This document shows, in pieces, positions 54,416 through 62,535 of a stretch of DNA of 64,000 bases; within the stretch, counting starts at the first letter, position 1; the number at the start of each line of letters is the position of its first letter. The stretch comes from JABJMC01 sp964473745 (GTDB lineage: Bacteria > Patescibacteriota > Gracilibacteria > UBA1369 > UBA12473). Location: NCBI GenBank assembly GCA_964473745.1, contig CAYYQE010000005.1, positions 15,931 to 79,930 on the forward strand, read 5' to 3'. The notes under the pieces are model-generated. The model had not been told where the DNA came from and searched no databases. It worked only from the letters and a program-made list of their open reading frames with translations. The translations under genes and the position numbers were made by a program.

Positions 54416-56191
54416 TTAACTCTTCAGCTCCTCCCTAATTAAGGGCCACAAATATTCGTGCCTTTCCACTACAAATTCTTTTATCCCTTCTACTCCTCGT
54501 AAAAAAGCAAAATATTCGTCTTCTGACCAAAAGCTGCGTTCTTCATTTTCTTCGAGCAAAAATTCCGCTAATTCATCAATGCGGGTGGTCATTTTTTCAG
54601 TATCAAATTCATCTTCTAATAAAGAAATTATGGCTTCTAAATATTGTTCGTTTAATTCTTCGGTATCAAAAACCCAAGCCATCAAAGGTGATAGTTCCGA
54701 AAGATCCATATCTTCTTCAAACACTAATGGTGCTGAAGGCCACTGATCCTTGTCAGGCCTTGGCGGGCGCACTCGCGGTTCATCCCCTTGGGTTGGGAAT
54801 GATTGGTCTTGAACAAGCTCGGCGCGCGGATGGTTGTCATGTACCGCGGCGTAGGCTGTCTCAAAAAATAGTTTGGCAATTTCAAAGTCGTCCCAAATTG
54901 GCTGTCCATTTTCATCAAGTGGCGGTTTTGTCATCTCGCCGTCCAGCGGCATCATCTGGCCATTTGGCGGAAACATCATTTCGCCCCCTTCAGGAGGAAG
55001 CATCCCGTCTGGCGGAGGGCCCATCATTCCACCACCACCCTGACCACCACCCTGATTCATACTTTGCCTAACTTTATATTCTTCAAAATAAAGTCCAAAT
55101 TGCCATTTATCTCCTCCCCCTTGCATCCCAAACTGACCAAACGCTTCATTTACATCCCACGGAATAATTACAAACTGCTCAGTGTCAGGATATTGATAAA
55201 TATAATAATTGTTTCCATTCCCAGCATACGAATCCAAATTCACCAACACATTACAAAACGCTAGGTAATCGAGATAAATTTCCATGTCCATGTACTCATC
55301 TATTTGTTCCAAAAACTCGTCTTCATCGGCCTCACTGAAAAACTGAAACATTTCAATTAAATCATAAAGGTCAGATTCGCCTTCGTTAGTTTGGAGCTCG
55401 TAAGTGTCATAGTTGGTTGGATCATCGTCGTAATACATCATGTGGCCGTTACCACTCGCCTTGAATAAGTCACCTTCGGAGCCGTTAGTCGCCCCCATGT
55501 AATTTACTAAAAACTCATCATTAACAACTTCACAAATCATATACAATTGCTCCCCTTCGCCATTTAAATCCACCGTTGTGTAAACAATCCGGGGCGCTTC
55601 AATTCCCATATCATCCAAAATTTCATAAGAAAGAACTTCTTGCATCGCGGTAAGGTCATTAAACTGAGCGCGCAAGGCGATTTGGATGTGTCCCATAAAA
55701 TCCTGATCCACATATTCATCAAACTTAATCATAAAAGGAGTGTCGTACATCTCGCTCGCAGCCCCTGGCAGGGCTTTCCCTTGGCCCTCCGGTCCCATCC
55801 CCATTGCCAGCGCTCCTCGCAGCGAAGAATTCCCCTTAAGACGAATTCCAACACTTTCATAAAGAACGCCATCAATCGTAATATCCGCCTCAAAATAATC
55901 TTTTTCCGTGGTCTCCTCGTAAGTCAAAATCATCATATCGTAATCATCCGGATCCATGTCGAGTTGAATCTCGTGCATGACATCAATTTCATCAAAAAGA
56001 TCAGACGTATTCGCCCGACCCAAAAGGTCAAAACTGTCATCTTCATTTGTAATGTCCTGCTCGTAAGTGTCCGCATTCACGGTATACGGAATAACGCGAA
56101 TCTCCCCAAAAATCGAAATCGAAATTACAAATACTGCTACTACTGCCACCAGCAGTTTATAATGCCGCCGAAGTTTCATGGGGATACGCAT
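54416..56191 (-). CDS. CotH-kinase-family exported protein
   Basis: 591 aa. Seen: N-terminal TM/signal anchor (about 11-31), then a CotH kinase domain about 70-370 with RLKGNSSLRG (about 113-122), a central helical part, NLDSYAGNGNNYYIY and the VIIPWDVNEAFGQFG motif (about 342-356; Asp of WDxN/D). The family includes Bacillus spore-coat CotH, an atypical protein kinase. A low-complexity Gly/Met/Pro insert (about 375-435) and an acidic helical C-terminus follow. Third gene of the VTC-DUF4956-CotH operon, only 3 nt after DUF4956; this trio recurs widely in bacteria and is thought to act in surface or polymer-related modification (inference). Confidence 0.88.
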   Translation of the reverse strand: MRIPMKLRRHYKLLVAVVAVFVISISIFGEIRVIPYTVNADTYEQDITNEDDSFDLLGRANTSDLFDEIDVMHEIQLDMDPDDYDMMILTYEETTEKDYFEADITIDGVLYESVGIRLKGNSSLRGALAMGMGPEGQGKALPGAASEMYDTPFMIKFDEYVDQDFMGHIQIALRAQFNDLTAMQEVLSYEILDDMGIEAPRIVYTTVDLNGEGEQLYMICEVVNDEFLVNYMGATNGSEGDLFKASGNGHMMYYDDDPTNYDTYELQTNEGESDLYDLIEMFQFFSEADEDEFLEQIDEYMDMEIYLDYLAFCNVLVNLDSYAGNGNNYYIYQYPDTEQFVIIPWDVNEAFGQFGMQGGGDKWQFGLYFEEYKVRQSMNQGGGQGGGGMMGPPPDGMLPPEGGEMMFPPNGQMMPLDGEMTKPPLDENGQPIWDDFEIAKLFFETAYAAVHDNHPRAELVQDQSFPTQGDEPRVRPPRPDKDQWPSAPLVFEEDMDLSELSPLMAWVFDTEELNEQYLEAIISLLEDEFDTEKMTTRIDELAEFLLEENEERSFWSEDEYFAFLRGVEGIKEFVVERHEYLWPLIREELKS

Positions 56192-56194
56192 TTT

Positions 56195-56902
56195 CTAAAG
56201 GTCAGTGGTGTTATAACCTGTAATTAGCGTCACTTTGTTGTTGCCATTGAGCTTCTTAATTTCATTTAAAAACTCATTGGATTTGGTCGTCTTTTTGAGA
56301 TCAACGTTATAAACCAATTCCGTCAGCATCCCGGAACGAACCGAATCCACACTAACTAAATCAGACATTTTGGTGTGCTTGGCAAAAGTGTCGTCAAAAA
56401 TATGATCGTAGTCGGTTTTGCTAGTAACATAGACTTTTAAAATCTTGCTAGTGAGATCTTTTTTGTAAAAATCAAACCGGTTCATAATAAGGACAATGAG
56501 ACAAATTAGAATCGTAGATATAATCGCGAGGGAATAAAATCTCGTTCCATTGGCCATACCAATTGCCATGGCAAAAAATATAAAACCAACATCACGCGTC
56601 TCTTTAACCGCATTACGAAAACGGATAATAGAGAGAGCACCAACTAATGAAAAGGCTCGGGCGATGTTCGAACCAACAATCAGCATAATAATCGCCACAA
56701 TCATACCCATCAAAACCAGGGTGTGAACGTAACTTTGAGTATAAGAAGCCCCTTTATGGGTAATCTTATAAACGTAACCGATGATGGCGGTAAGCACGAA
56801 ACTCAAAGTAATCGTGAGCACCACGTCGGTGATAGAGAAAACTCCGGTCAGATCTTCAAAAGTAAAGATGGTCTGAAGGAATTCGGCAGTAGAAGGATCC
56901 AT
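56195..56902 (-). CDS. DUF4956 membrane protein
   Basis: 235 aa. Seen: four TM helices in the first about 145 residues (about 25-45, 60-80, 85-105, 115-140), including the conserved stretch SNIARAFSLVGALSIIRFRNAVKETRD, then a cytoplasmic C-terminal alpha/beta domain (KILKVYVTSKTDYDHIF). This matches DUF4956, repeatedly found next to VTC-domain and CotH genes. Biochemical function unknown. Encoded between them here, 18 nt after the VTC gene and 3 nt before CotH. Confidence 0.88.
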   Translation of the reverse strand: MDPSTAEFLQTIFTFEDLTGVFSITDVVLTITLSFVLTAIIGYVYKITHKGASYTQSYVHTLVLMGMIVAIIMLIVGSNIARAFSLVGALSIIRFRNAVKETRDVGFIFFAMAIGMANGTRFYSLAIISTILICLIVLIMNRFDFYKKDLTSKILKVYVTSKTDYDHIFDDTFAKHTKMSDLVSVDSVRSGMLTELVYNVDLKKTTKSNEFLNEIKKLNGNNKVTLITGYNTTDL

Positions 56903-56920
56903 AATAAAAAGATTAAAGAT

Positions 56921-57685
56921 TTATTTGGTAGGATAATCATAGGCTAGCGACGGAACAAGTTCCGCCTTTTCTAACCCGGTGCAATATTTAGAAATACGAA
57001 CAAGTGAAAGGCTGGCGTCAGCGGCAAATTCAGTGAGCCAGTATGGGATGCGATCGTTGACTTTAATTTCTAGAACGCATTGGTTGGGGCCGAGCATGTA
57101 GGGGCCGGGCTTTTTAGAGGCGAGATCGAGATCTTGGCGGCGATAACGGAGGTTGGTGTCGAAAGTAACGCGGAGGCCGGGGTCTAGCTCCGAGCCAACT
57201 AAGGCCATGCGTTGGTAACTGGTGATGCATTGCGGTTTTAAGTTGTACTGGTAGATCATGCCCATAATTTCATCGATCACGATTTGGTCTTTTTCGTCTT
57301 TGATGTTGCTGGGTGGAATGCGTTCATCGCAGAGTTTTAAAGCTTGCTCGTAAGGTAAAATTACGCGACGTTTTTGCGTGACGCGGTCGAGTCGTTGTTT
57401 GATTTCTACGAAGACTTTTGATTTGGGAGTGAGGGGTTTGGCGGTTTCGTAGTGGCGAATTCTTAGTTTGCGGCGAAATTTAAGTCCTTCAACTTTTTCC
57501 CAATAAAAAGTAAAATCATCGTTATCGTAATAAAGACTCGACAGGTTGTAATTACCGTATTTATCCCCGTATTTATCCGGGAGCAAATAAGCTTTTAGTC
57601 CCTCTTGAACCTGACGCATATGGTCGGTGTCGAGAATAAATTTTAGCTCATAGCGGTTGAAACTGCGGATTGGAGCTGAGGCCAT
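56921..57685 (-). CDS. VTC-domain protein (polyphosphate-polymerase-like)
   Basis: 254 aa, cytoplasmic, no TM. Seen: FNRYELKFILD start, LSSLYYDNDDFTFYWEK, the basic strand motif FRRKLRIRHYE, KVFVEIKQRLDRVTQKRRV, LRVTFDTNLRYR and CVLEIKVNDRIPYWL, a tunnel-type beta barrel with alternating Arg/Lys/Glu as in the catalytic domain of yeast vacuolar transporter chaperone (Vtc4), which makes polyphosphate from ATP. Substrate here is not proven; in bacteria VTC-like proteins are paired with DUF4956/CotH. First gene of the operon. Confidence 0.9.
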   Translation of the reverse strand: MASAPIRSFNRYELKFILDTDHMRQVQEGLKAYLLPDKYGDKYGNYNLSSLYYDNDDFTFYWEKVEGLKFRRKLRIRHYETAKPLTPKSKVFVEIKQRLDRVTQKRRVILPYEQALKLCDERIPPSNIKDEKDQIVIDEIMGMIYQYNLKPQCITSYQRMALVGSELDPGLRVTFDTNLRYRRQDLDLASKKPGPYMLGPNQCVLEIKVNDRIPYWLTEFAADASLSLVRISKYCTGLEKAELVPSLAYDYPTK

Positions 57686-57737
57686 AGTGGCTTGTTTTTT
57701 AATTTACGAGGAGAAAAACGACAAACAGACTTTATTA

Positions 57738-58082
57738 TTACAAAAGTTCCTTGGAATATTTATGATTAAGTAATGGGTAGACGTCGATGGCTGGTTCTTC
57801 GTAGGGATGAGCTGCGATTACGGCTTTAATTACTGTAGTGATTTTTTCTTCGGGAGCAATAGTTTCGATGCGTTCTTCTTCGACTTTTTCTAGTTGTCCG
57901 GGCTTACCCACGGCAGGATTTGTGCCCTCTTCTCCCCGAAAACATCCTGTGCCGCGACTAGAAAACGAACAAGAATCGTAGTTACCAATGTGCCCGGCCC
58001 CAGCATCAGCCAAAGTTTGGCGAACGAGGTCAGCGTGTGTAACAGGTGTAAAAACTACGATTTTTACAAGTTGGGAGGTCAT
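57738..58082 (-). CDS. YqfO/NIF3-C-like (COG3323-type) protein
   Basis: 114 aa. Seen: KIVVFTPVTHADLVRQTLADAGAGHIGNYDSCSFSS, Gly-rich GTGCFRGEEGTNPAVGKPG, EEERIET and HPYEEPAIDVYPL. These are the full set of family motifs: a CutA/PII-like dimerising fold, standalone here, inserted in NIF3 in Bacillus YqfO. Role unknown; a small-ligand or metal-binding function has been proposed. The divergent copy at 23386-23736 lacks several of these motifs. About 50 nt after VTC on the same strand, but the gap makes cotranscription uncertain. Confidence 0.85.
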   Translation of the reverse strand: MTSQLVKIVVFTPVTHADLVRQTLADAGAGHIGNYDSCSFSSRGTGCFRGEEGTNPAVGKPGQLEKVEEERIETIAPEEKITTVIKAVIAAHPYEEPAIDVYPLLNHKYSKELL

Positions 58083-58101
58083 TTATTTTAGTTTAGCATA
58101 G

Positions 58102-58176
58102 TGGAGCCGGGAATGGGATTCGAACCCACGACCTACGCGTTACGAGTGCGCCGCTCTACCCCTGAGCTATCCCGGC
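58102..58176 (-). tRNA. tRNA-Thr (anticodon CGU)
   Basis: 75-nt cloverleaf with the CCA end encoded. Acceptor GCCGGGA/TCCCGGC, D-arm GCTC...GAGC, anticodon loop CTCGTAA (anticodon CGU, reads ACG), T-arm with GTTCGAATC. Discriminator is U, complementary to the T-box bulge upstream of thrS. The A31-C39 pair in the anticodon stem is mismatched; the other stems are intact. Confidence 0.95.
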
Positions 58177-58181
58177 TTATT

Positions 58182-58212
58182 CGGAAGGGGGCACCGAAGG
58201 TTCCCCCTTCCG
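58182..58212 (+). repeat. Strong palindrome 5' of tRNA-Thr
   Basis: CGGAAGGGGG (58182-58191) and CCCCCTTCCG (58203-58212) are perfectly complementary over 10 bp, with inner ACC-GAA-GGT continuing the stem after one mismatch. It lies 5 nt before the tRNA on the minus strand. It could fold in RNA on either strand; as there is no U-tract it is more likely a processing or recombination feature than a terminator. Confidence 0.55.
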
Positions 58213-58236
58213 GAATCCCCCTCCTAGCTGTTGTTC

Positions 58237-58330
58237 GGTAATTTAATCTTCGCTAAGCTTTGAAATTTTTTCTCGGGACCCACGAGACCCGTAGAAAAAA
58301 TTTATCTGCGCGCGCTCAAATTAAATTACC
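58237..58330. repeat. Nested inverted repeat downstream of dinB
   Basis: Outer arms GGTAATTTAAT (58237-58247) and ATTAAATTACC (58320-58330) are perfect 11-mers. Inside is a second hairpin with AAATTTTTTCT and AGAAAAAATTT arms (11 bp) closed by CGGG/CCCG. It lies between dinB and tRNA-Thr; no coding sequence. A structured RNA, a double terminator for dinB, or a small palindromic repeat element are possible. Confidence 0.6.
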
Positions 58331-58394
58331 TCACGCTTTTTTAAAAATTTGAAAGAACGCGTTTATTTTACGCGCCCGCTTCCAGCTGTGCAAT

Positions 58395-59519
58395 TTAAAT
58401 AATTTTTAAACCATACTTTTGGCGCAATTGATCCAGCGACTGCTCAAGGCGTTGGTTTTTGGTGGCGCGGCCAAAGAGTTCAAGCTGAACTTGGCTTTGG
58501 AGGTTCGAGAGCCCCACCCCGATGAGACGAACGCGACGTTTTGGGTCGCGCTTTTTAAAAAGCTGTTTTAAGGGCTTTAAAAAATCTTGAGGGATATTAG
58601 ATGCTTTTTCGAGAGTTATACGGTGAGTGTGAGTCGCAAAATCGCTGTAACGAATTTTTAAGGCTAAAGTTTTGGCATAAAGTGGTTTTTCACGAAGGCG
58701 AAAACAAAGTTTTTTGAGCATTCTTTGCGCTTCATCGATAAGAAGATCCTGATTATCTAAATCAATTGAAAAAGTTTTGTCCTCGGAAATAGATTTGCGT
58801 TCCGGGGCACGCGGGGAAACCGGGCGATGATCAATGCCATTGGAACGTTCCCACAAAACAATCCCGTAACCACCAAACATTTGCCACATAGTCTCGAAAT
58901 GAAGCTCAGCCAAATCGCCAATAGTTTGCAGGCCAAGGCGATTAAATTTTGGAAGACCTTGGGGCCCGATACCGGGCATGGCCTTGAGCGGAAGAGAGCT
59001 AAGAAATTGTTTTTCGCGACCAAGGTGAATCCAACTTAAGCGGCGCGGCTTAAATTTAGATGAAGCGATTTTAGAAACCAATTTACAGGAGGAAAGTCCG
59101 CCAGAAATGGTAATCCCAAGCGATTTTTCAACCTCGCAAAGGAGGCGAGAAGCAATGCCGGGATAAGTAGATTTATGGAGCTTTTCGGTGCCGGTTAAGT
59201 CTAAATAAGCCTCATCAATCGAGGTCATTTCAATGGTGGGAGTGTATTTCCGAAAAATTTGGAACATGGCCTGAGAAAATTCACCATACATGCCATGCCG
59301 ACCTTTGATGAAAACCCCGTGCGGGCAGAGCTTGCGAGCCTTAAATATAGGCATCGCGGAATGGATCCCTTCCTTCCGGGCTTCGTAACTAGCGCTACTA
59401 ACCACTCCGCGATGACTTCCTCCCACAATCACTGGTCTGCCTCGATATTTAGGCTCGAGTCGCTGCTCAACAGATGCGAAAAATGCGTCTGCATCGACAT
59501 GCAAAATAGGGGTATCCAT
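58395..59519 (-). CDS. dinB: DNA polymerase IV (Y-family)
   Basis: Translesion DNA polymerase. 374 aa. Seen: catalytic acidic residues in LHVDADAFFASVEQ (Asp9) and SIDEAYLDLTG (Asp/Glu about 102-103), a fingers region with SYEARKEGIHSAMP, GISGGLSSCKLVSKIASSKFKP-type palm segment, helix-hairpin-helix (KAMPGIGPQGLPKFNRLGL) and little-finger domain to the end. No C-terminal beta-clamp motif clearly seen. 54 nt downstream of lexA on the same strand, so very likely LexA-controlled and cotranscribed (SOS response). Confidence 0.95.
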   Translation of the reverse strand: MDTPILHVDADAFFASVEQRLEPKYRGRPVIVGGSHRGVVSSASYEARKEGIHSAMPIFKARKLCPHGVFIKGRHGMYGEFSQAMFQIFRKYTPTIEMTSIDEAYLDLTGTEKLHKSTYPGIASRLLCEVEKSLGITISGGLSSCKLVSKIASSKFKPRRLSWIHLGREKQFLSSLPLKAMPGIGPQGLPKFNRLGLQTIGDLAELHFETMWQMFGGYGIVLWERSNGIDHRPVSPRAPERKSISEDKTFSIDLDNQDLLIDEAQRMLKKLCFRLREKPLYAKTLALKIRYSDFATHTHRITLEKASNIPQDFLKPLKQLFKKRDPKRRVRLIGVGLSNLQSQVQLELFGRATKNQRLEQSLDQLRQKYGLKII

Positions 59520-59573
59520 AGCGTTTAAGGAAGTTTGGCGTGGCGCGACGAGGCGTTAGCGCGCCGCAACCTT

Positions 59574-60191
59574 TTAATAATTCCGAATGAGTCCGGTAAC
59601 CACTCCCTGAATCTGAAGTTCTTCGGTAGGGTAAATGTTTTCGTATTCAGGGTTTTCGGCTTGCAAATAAACTTTGCCTTTTTCTTTGATGTAGCGTTTG
59701 ACAGTATTCTCGCCATCAATAAGCGCTACTACAATGTCGCCGGAACGAACAGTCTGACCGGGAACAACCATGACCATGTCACTTTCGTAAATGCCGGCAT
59801 CGATCATGCTGTTGCCGGTTACGCGAAGTAAAAAGGCTCCTTTATTACTGGGCATAAGCCCACGACCGATTTCATAAGTTTCGATGGTGTTTTCTTCTGC
59901 TACGACGGGGCCGCCGGCTGGAATTGTTCCGACCAGAGGCACGCGGATAATATCGGCGGCCGCATCCATCTTTTCGCGGATGCTAGAGAGCATTTTAATT
60001 CCGCGAGGGGTGTCATCTTTTTGAATGTGCCCCTTCTTTTTTAAGGCGGTGAGATGCTTAAGGATACTGTTATCGGAATTTACACCGAATTTTTCCTTCA
60101 TTTCGCGGATAGTTGGCGAAGAGCCGTTTTCCCACTGATATTTTTCAATAAATTTAAGGAGTTTTTGCTGTTTCTTGGTTAGTTCTTCCAT
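59574..60191 (-). CDS. lexA: LexA repressor
   Basis: SOS repressor with self-cleavage. 205 aa, normal. Seen: N-terminal winged HTH (about 1-65; SPTIREMKEKFGVNSDNSILKHLTAL), cleavage site Ala92-Gly93 in TIPAGGP, catalytic Ser128 (TGNSMIDAGI) and Lys165 (ENTVKRY). All autoproteolysis residues are intact. Followed by dinB on the same strand. The upstream palindrome CATAAATTTTATG (60253-60265) is a candidate own operator. No SD. Confidence 0.97.
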   Translation of the reverse strand: MEELTKKQQKLLKFIEKYQWENGSSPTIREMKEKFGVNSDNSILKHLTALKKKGHIQKDDTPRGIKMLSSIREKMDAAADIIRVPLVGTIPAGGPVVAEENTIETYEIGRGLMPSNKGAFLLRVTGNSMIDAGIYESDMVMVVPGQTVRSGDIVVALIDGENTVKRYIKEKGKVYLQAENPEYENIYPTEELQIQGVVTGLIRNY

Positions 60192-60215
60192 AAAAAAGAT
60201 GGGTTAGGAATTAAA

Positions 60216-60377
60216 AAGACCATCTGGGACATGCCATTGCAATTGATAAAATCATAAATTTTATGTTCTTGCGAGGCAGACCGACGAAAGCCTATCCGAG
60301 ATAAGATGAGGAGGTCTAACGAATCAAGAGCGGAAAAGAATGATTTTAGCATTGTGAGGGTATTTTCAGATGGTCTT
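60216..60377. repeat. 11-bp inverted repeat flanking the lexA leader segment
   Basis: AAGACCATCTG (60216-60226) and CAGATGGTCTT (60367-60377) are perfect inverted copies separated by 140 nt. The right copy covers the last codons and stop of the 58-aa gene; the left copy lies 25 nt before lexA. The long spacer (no ORF seen) includes the palindrome at 60253. Could be a transcript-folding feature or element ends. Confidence 0.5.
60253..60265 (-). promoter_or_regulatory. Palindrome in the lexA promoter region
   Basis: CATAAA-T-TTTATG, an odd-length palindrome 60 nt upstream of lexA. It is unlike the E. coli (CTGT-N8-ACAG) and Gram-positive (GAAC-N4-GTTC) LexA boxes, so if a LexA site it is a lineage-specific one. 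Confidence 0.3.
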
Positions 60378-60542
60378 AAAAAGCTTTAACTGAGGACGAC
60401 CATTTAGCCGAGCTACTTGAGCCCGATGACGTTCGGCATAGCGATGTCGCTGGATATGGTGACGGTGATATTTTTTATAAGAACGGGCCGCCAACCACCC
60501 GATCCCAAAAATGGTCCAATAGATGATAAAAAATGTTTTCAT
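60366..60542 (-). CDS. Small single-TM, His/Arg-rich protein upstream of lexA (58 aa)
   Basis: Short gene found by reading the minus strand. Starts MKTFFIIYWTIFGIGWLAARS, a single hydrophobic helix, followed by a strongly basic tail (YKKYHRHHIQRHRYAERHR) and ends FKTI with stop TGA. Small basic one-TM proteins near lexA include cell-division inhibitors such as SulA-like or YneA-like proteins in other bacteria; there is no sequence similarity to claim that here (speculation). 174 nt separate it from lexA. Coding status rests on a hydrophobic N-helix with positive-inside tail. Confidence 0.5.
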   Translation of the reverse strand: MKTFFIIYWTIFGIGWLAARSYKKYHRHHIQRHRYAERHRAQVARLNGRPQLKLFKTI

Positions 60543-60552
60543 AATTTACTTA

Positions 60553-60591
60553 GGTGAGTGTGCTCACACTATAGGTGAGTGTTAACTCACC
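60553..60591 (+). promoter_or_regulatory. Tandem operator-like palindromes upstream of the ABC transporter
   Basis: Two related palindromes: GGTGAGTGTGCTCAC (60553-60567; arms GTGAG/CTCAC) and GGTGAGTGTTAACTCACC (60574-60591; 7-bp arms GGTGAGT/ACTCACC, 4-nt spacer). The repeat offset is 21 bp, two helical turns, so both sites face the same side. They end 16 bp before the -35 box, suiting an activator or a repressor blocking access. No dedicated regulator gene is adjacent. Confidence 0.65.
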
Positions 60592-60607
60592 GTCAACCAC
60601 CTTGCTA

Positions 60608-60636
60608 TTGACGTGTTTAGCCATAAATTGTATAGT
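60608..60636 (+). promoter_or_regulatory. Promoter of the ABC transporter gene
   Basis: TTGACG (60608-60613) - 17 nt - TATAGT (60631-60636). Start codon is 36 nt further on, without SD. Confidence 0.65.
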
Positions 60637-60672
60637 AAATCCCCTCCTTCAAGAAACGTGTAAGTAACCCCC

Positions 60673-62436
60673 ATGAAAAACCTACGCCAGCAAACAATTC
60701 GCTTTTATTTAAAACACTTGTCTCGTTACAAGTTGCTAACCGCTGTTTCTACTTTTTCGATTGTTTTGGCGATTACGCTTAGTATGGTTTTCCCGGTTAT
60801 TTACAAAGAATTTATTGATACGATTGTAGAAGCTGAAGTTGTAAATGATGCGGTCCGGACACTTCTTGTTTTACTCGCGATAATTGTTGGAGTGGATTTT
60901 GTTAATATGCTTGCTTGGCGCGTGCTTTTGTACACAATGGCCACGCTCGAAACAAACGTGATGCGCAATATTTTGAACGAATGTTTTGAGCACCTTCATA
61001 AGCATTCCTACAATTTTTTTAATAACAGTTTTACAGGAGGCCTCGTTAAAAAAGTGAACCGGATCAGTTACGCGTTTGAAGGAATTTTTGACATTATTAT
61101 TTTTGAATTTATTCCGATTGCAATCCGAACTTTGATTGCGAATGGGGTGCTGCTTTATTTAAGTTGGCAGCTAGGTGTGCCGCTACTTATTTGGAGTGTG
61201 ATGTTTATAGTTTTGAACTATTACATCACTCTTTATAAGATTAAACACTACGATCTTAAATCGGTTCGCGCGGATACAAAAGTGACGGCTACTCTCGCTG
61301 ATACGATTATGAACAACATTAATATTAAGCTGTTTGCCAACCTTACTAAGGAGACAACTAAATTTAAGCGAGTTTCGGAAGATTGGCGTAAAAAGAAGAA
61401 GGCGGCCTGGTTTTTTGGGACGCACGTGGAAACTGTTCAAGGAGTGTTGGCGTTGGCGCTTAATACTCTTTTGTTGTTTGTGGCGATTAAGTTGTGGCAG
61501 CAAGGAGAAATTACAGTTGGAGACTTTGTTTTGATTCAGTTTTATTTGTATGAATTGTTCCGACAGCTCTGGCATTTTGGCCATAATTTACAGCGACTTT
61601 ATGAACGTTTTGCAGATGCTGAAGAGATGACCAAAGTTTTGAATACTGATTGGGAAATTCAGGATGCGCCTAACGCGACTCCAATTAAAATCCTTCATGG
61701 TCGCGTTGAATTTAAAAATATTCGTTTTGCGTATGAAGATGGCACTGGCGTTATTAAAGGTCTTTCACTAAAAATTAAGCCTAGTGAAAAAGTGGCTCTG
61801 ATTGGTCCGTCGGGAGGAGGAAAATCTACGATTACCAAATTGCTTTTGCGTTTGTTTGATGCTCAGAAAGGTAAGGTTTTGGTTGATGGCCAGGATATTT
61901 CGAAAATGACGCAGGATAGTTTGCGTAAACAGATTGCCTTGGTGCCGCAAGATCCAATCTTGTTCCATCGTTCAATTATGGAAAATATTCGTTATGGACG
62001 TTTGGGGGCCTCGGACAAGGAGGTAAGGGCCGCGGCAAAGCTCGCGCGTTGTCATGATTTTATCAAAAAATTCCCTAAAAAATATAAAACTCTTGTTGGG
62101 GAACGAGGAGTTAAACTATCTGGTGGTGAACGTCAGCGAGTAGCAATTGCGCGTGCGATTTTGAGTAATACTAAGATTTTGATTCTGGATGAAGCGACCT
62201 CGAGTTTGGATTCTGAATCTGAAAAATTGATTCAAGAGGCTTTACATAATTTGATGAAAAATAAGACAACTTTTATTATTGCGCACCGCTTATCAACAAT
62301 TGTAGGGATGGATCGAATTGTTGTTTTGGATGAAGGAAAGATTGTGGAAGAGGGCACGCACCATGAACTAATTCGTCAAAAAAATAGTCTTTACGAAAGG
62401 TTGTGGGGGCTGCAAGTTGGTGGATATTTGGAATAG
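60673..62436 (+). CDS. ABC exporter, fused membrane and ATPase domains (MsbA/MDR type)
   Basis: 587 aa half-transporter, forming dimers. Seen: six TM helices in about 1-310 (first LLTAVSTFSIVLAITLSMVFPVIY), then the ATPase: Walker A GPSGGGKST (about 376), Q-loop VPQDPILF, signature LSGGERQRVAIARAIL (about 481), Walker B ILILDEATSSLDSES, H-loop HRLST. All sites intact. Substrate (lipid, peptide or drug) unknown. Downstream is an unrelated plus-strand gene with its own promoter. Preceded by tandem palindromic operators, so likely inducible (inference). Confidence 0.95.
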   Translation: MKNLRQQTIRFYLKHLSRYKLLTAVSTFSIVLAITLSMVFPVIYKEFIDTIVEAEVVNDAVRTLLVLLAIIVGVDFVNMLAWRVLLYTMATLETNVMRNILNECFEHLHKHSYNFFNNSFTGGLVKKVNRISYAFEGIFDIIIFEFIPIAIRTLIANGVLLYLSWQLGVPLLIWSVMFIVLNYYITLYKIKHYDLKSVRADTKVTATLADTIMNNINIKLFANLTKETTKFKRVSEDWRKKKKAAWFFGTHVETVQGVLALALNTLLLFVAIKLWQQGEITVGDFVLIQFYLYELFRQLWHFGHNLQRLYERFADAEEMTKVLNTDWEIQDAPNATPIKILHGRVEFKNIRFAYEDGTGVIKGLSLKIKPSEKVALIGPSGGGKSTITKLLLRLFDAQKGKVLVDGQDISKMTQDSLRKQIALVPQDPILFHRSIMENIRYGRLGASDKEVRAAAKLARCHDFIKKFPKKYKTLVGERGVKLSGGERQRVAIARAILSNTKILILDEATSSLDSESEKLIQEALHNLMKNKTTFIIAHRLSTIVGMDRIVVLDEGKIVEEGTHHELIRQKNSLYERLWGLQVGGYLE

Positions 62437-62476
62437 AAAAAATCATTCCTAAAGAAAAATAATTAGTACTGTGGGG

Positions 62477-62504
62477 TTGACATTGACTCTTTTTAGTGTT
62501 TAAA
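62477..62504 (+). promoter_or_regulatory. Promoter of the 247-aa gene
   Basis: TTGACA (62477-62482) - 16 nt - TTTAAA (62499-62504); the gene starts at 62536. The -10 is weak. Confidence 0.45.
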
Positions 62505-62535
62505 TTGAGGCCAATTTTAATCCACCCACCCAAAG

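Noticed and set aside
58177..58394. tmRNA or 6S RNA.
   Set aside because: No tag-peptide reading frame, no tRNA-like partner for a tmRNA end and no long open-bubble hairpin; only inverted repeats are seen.
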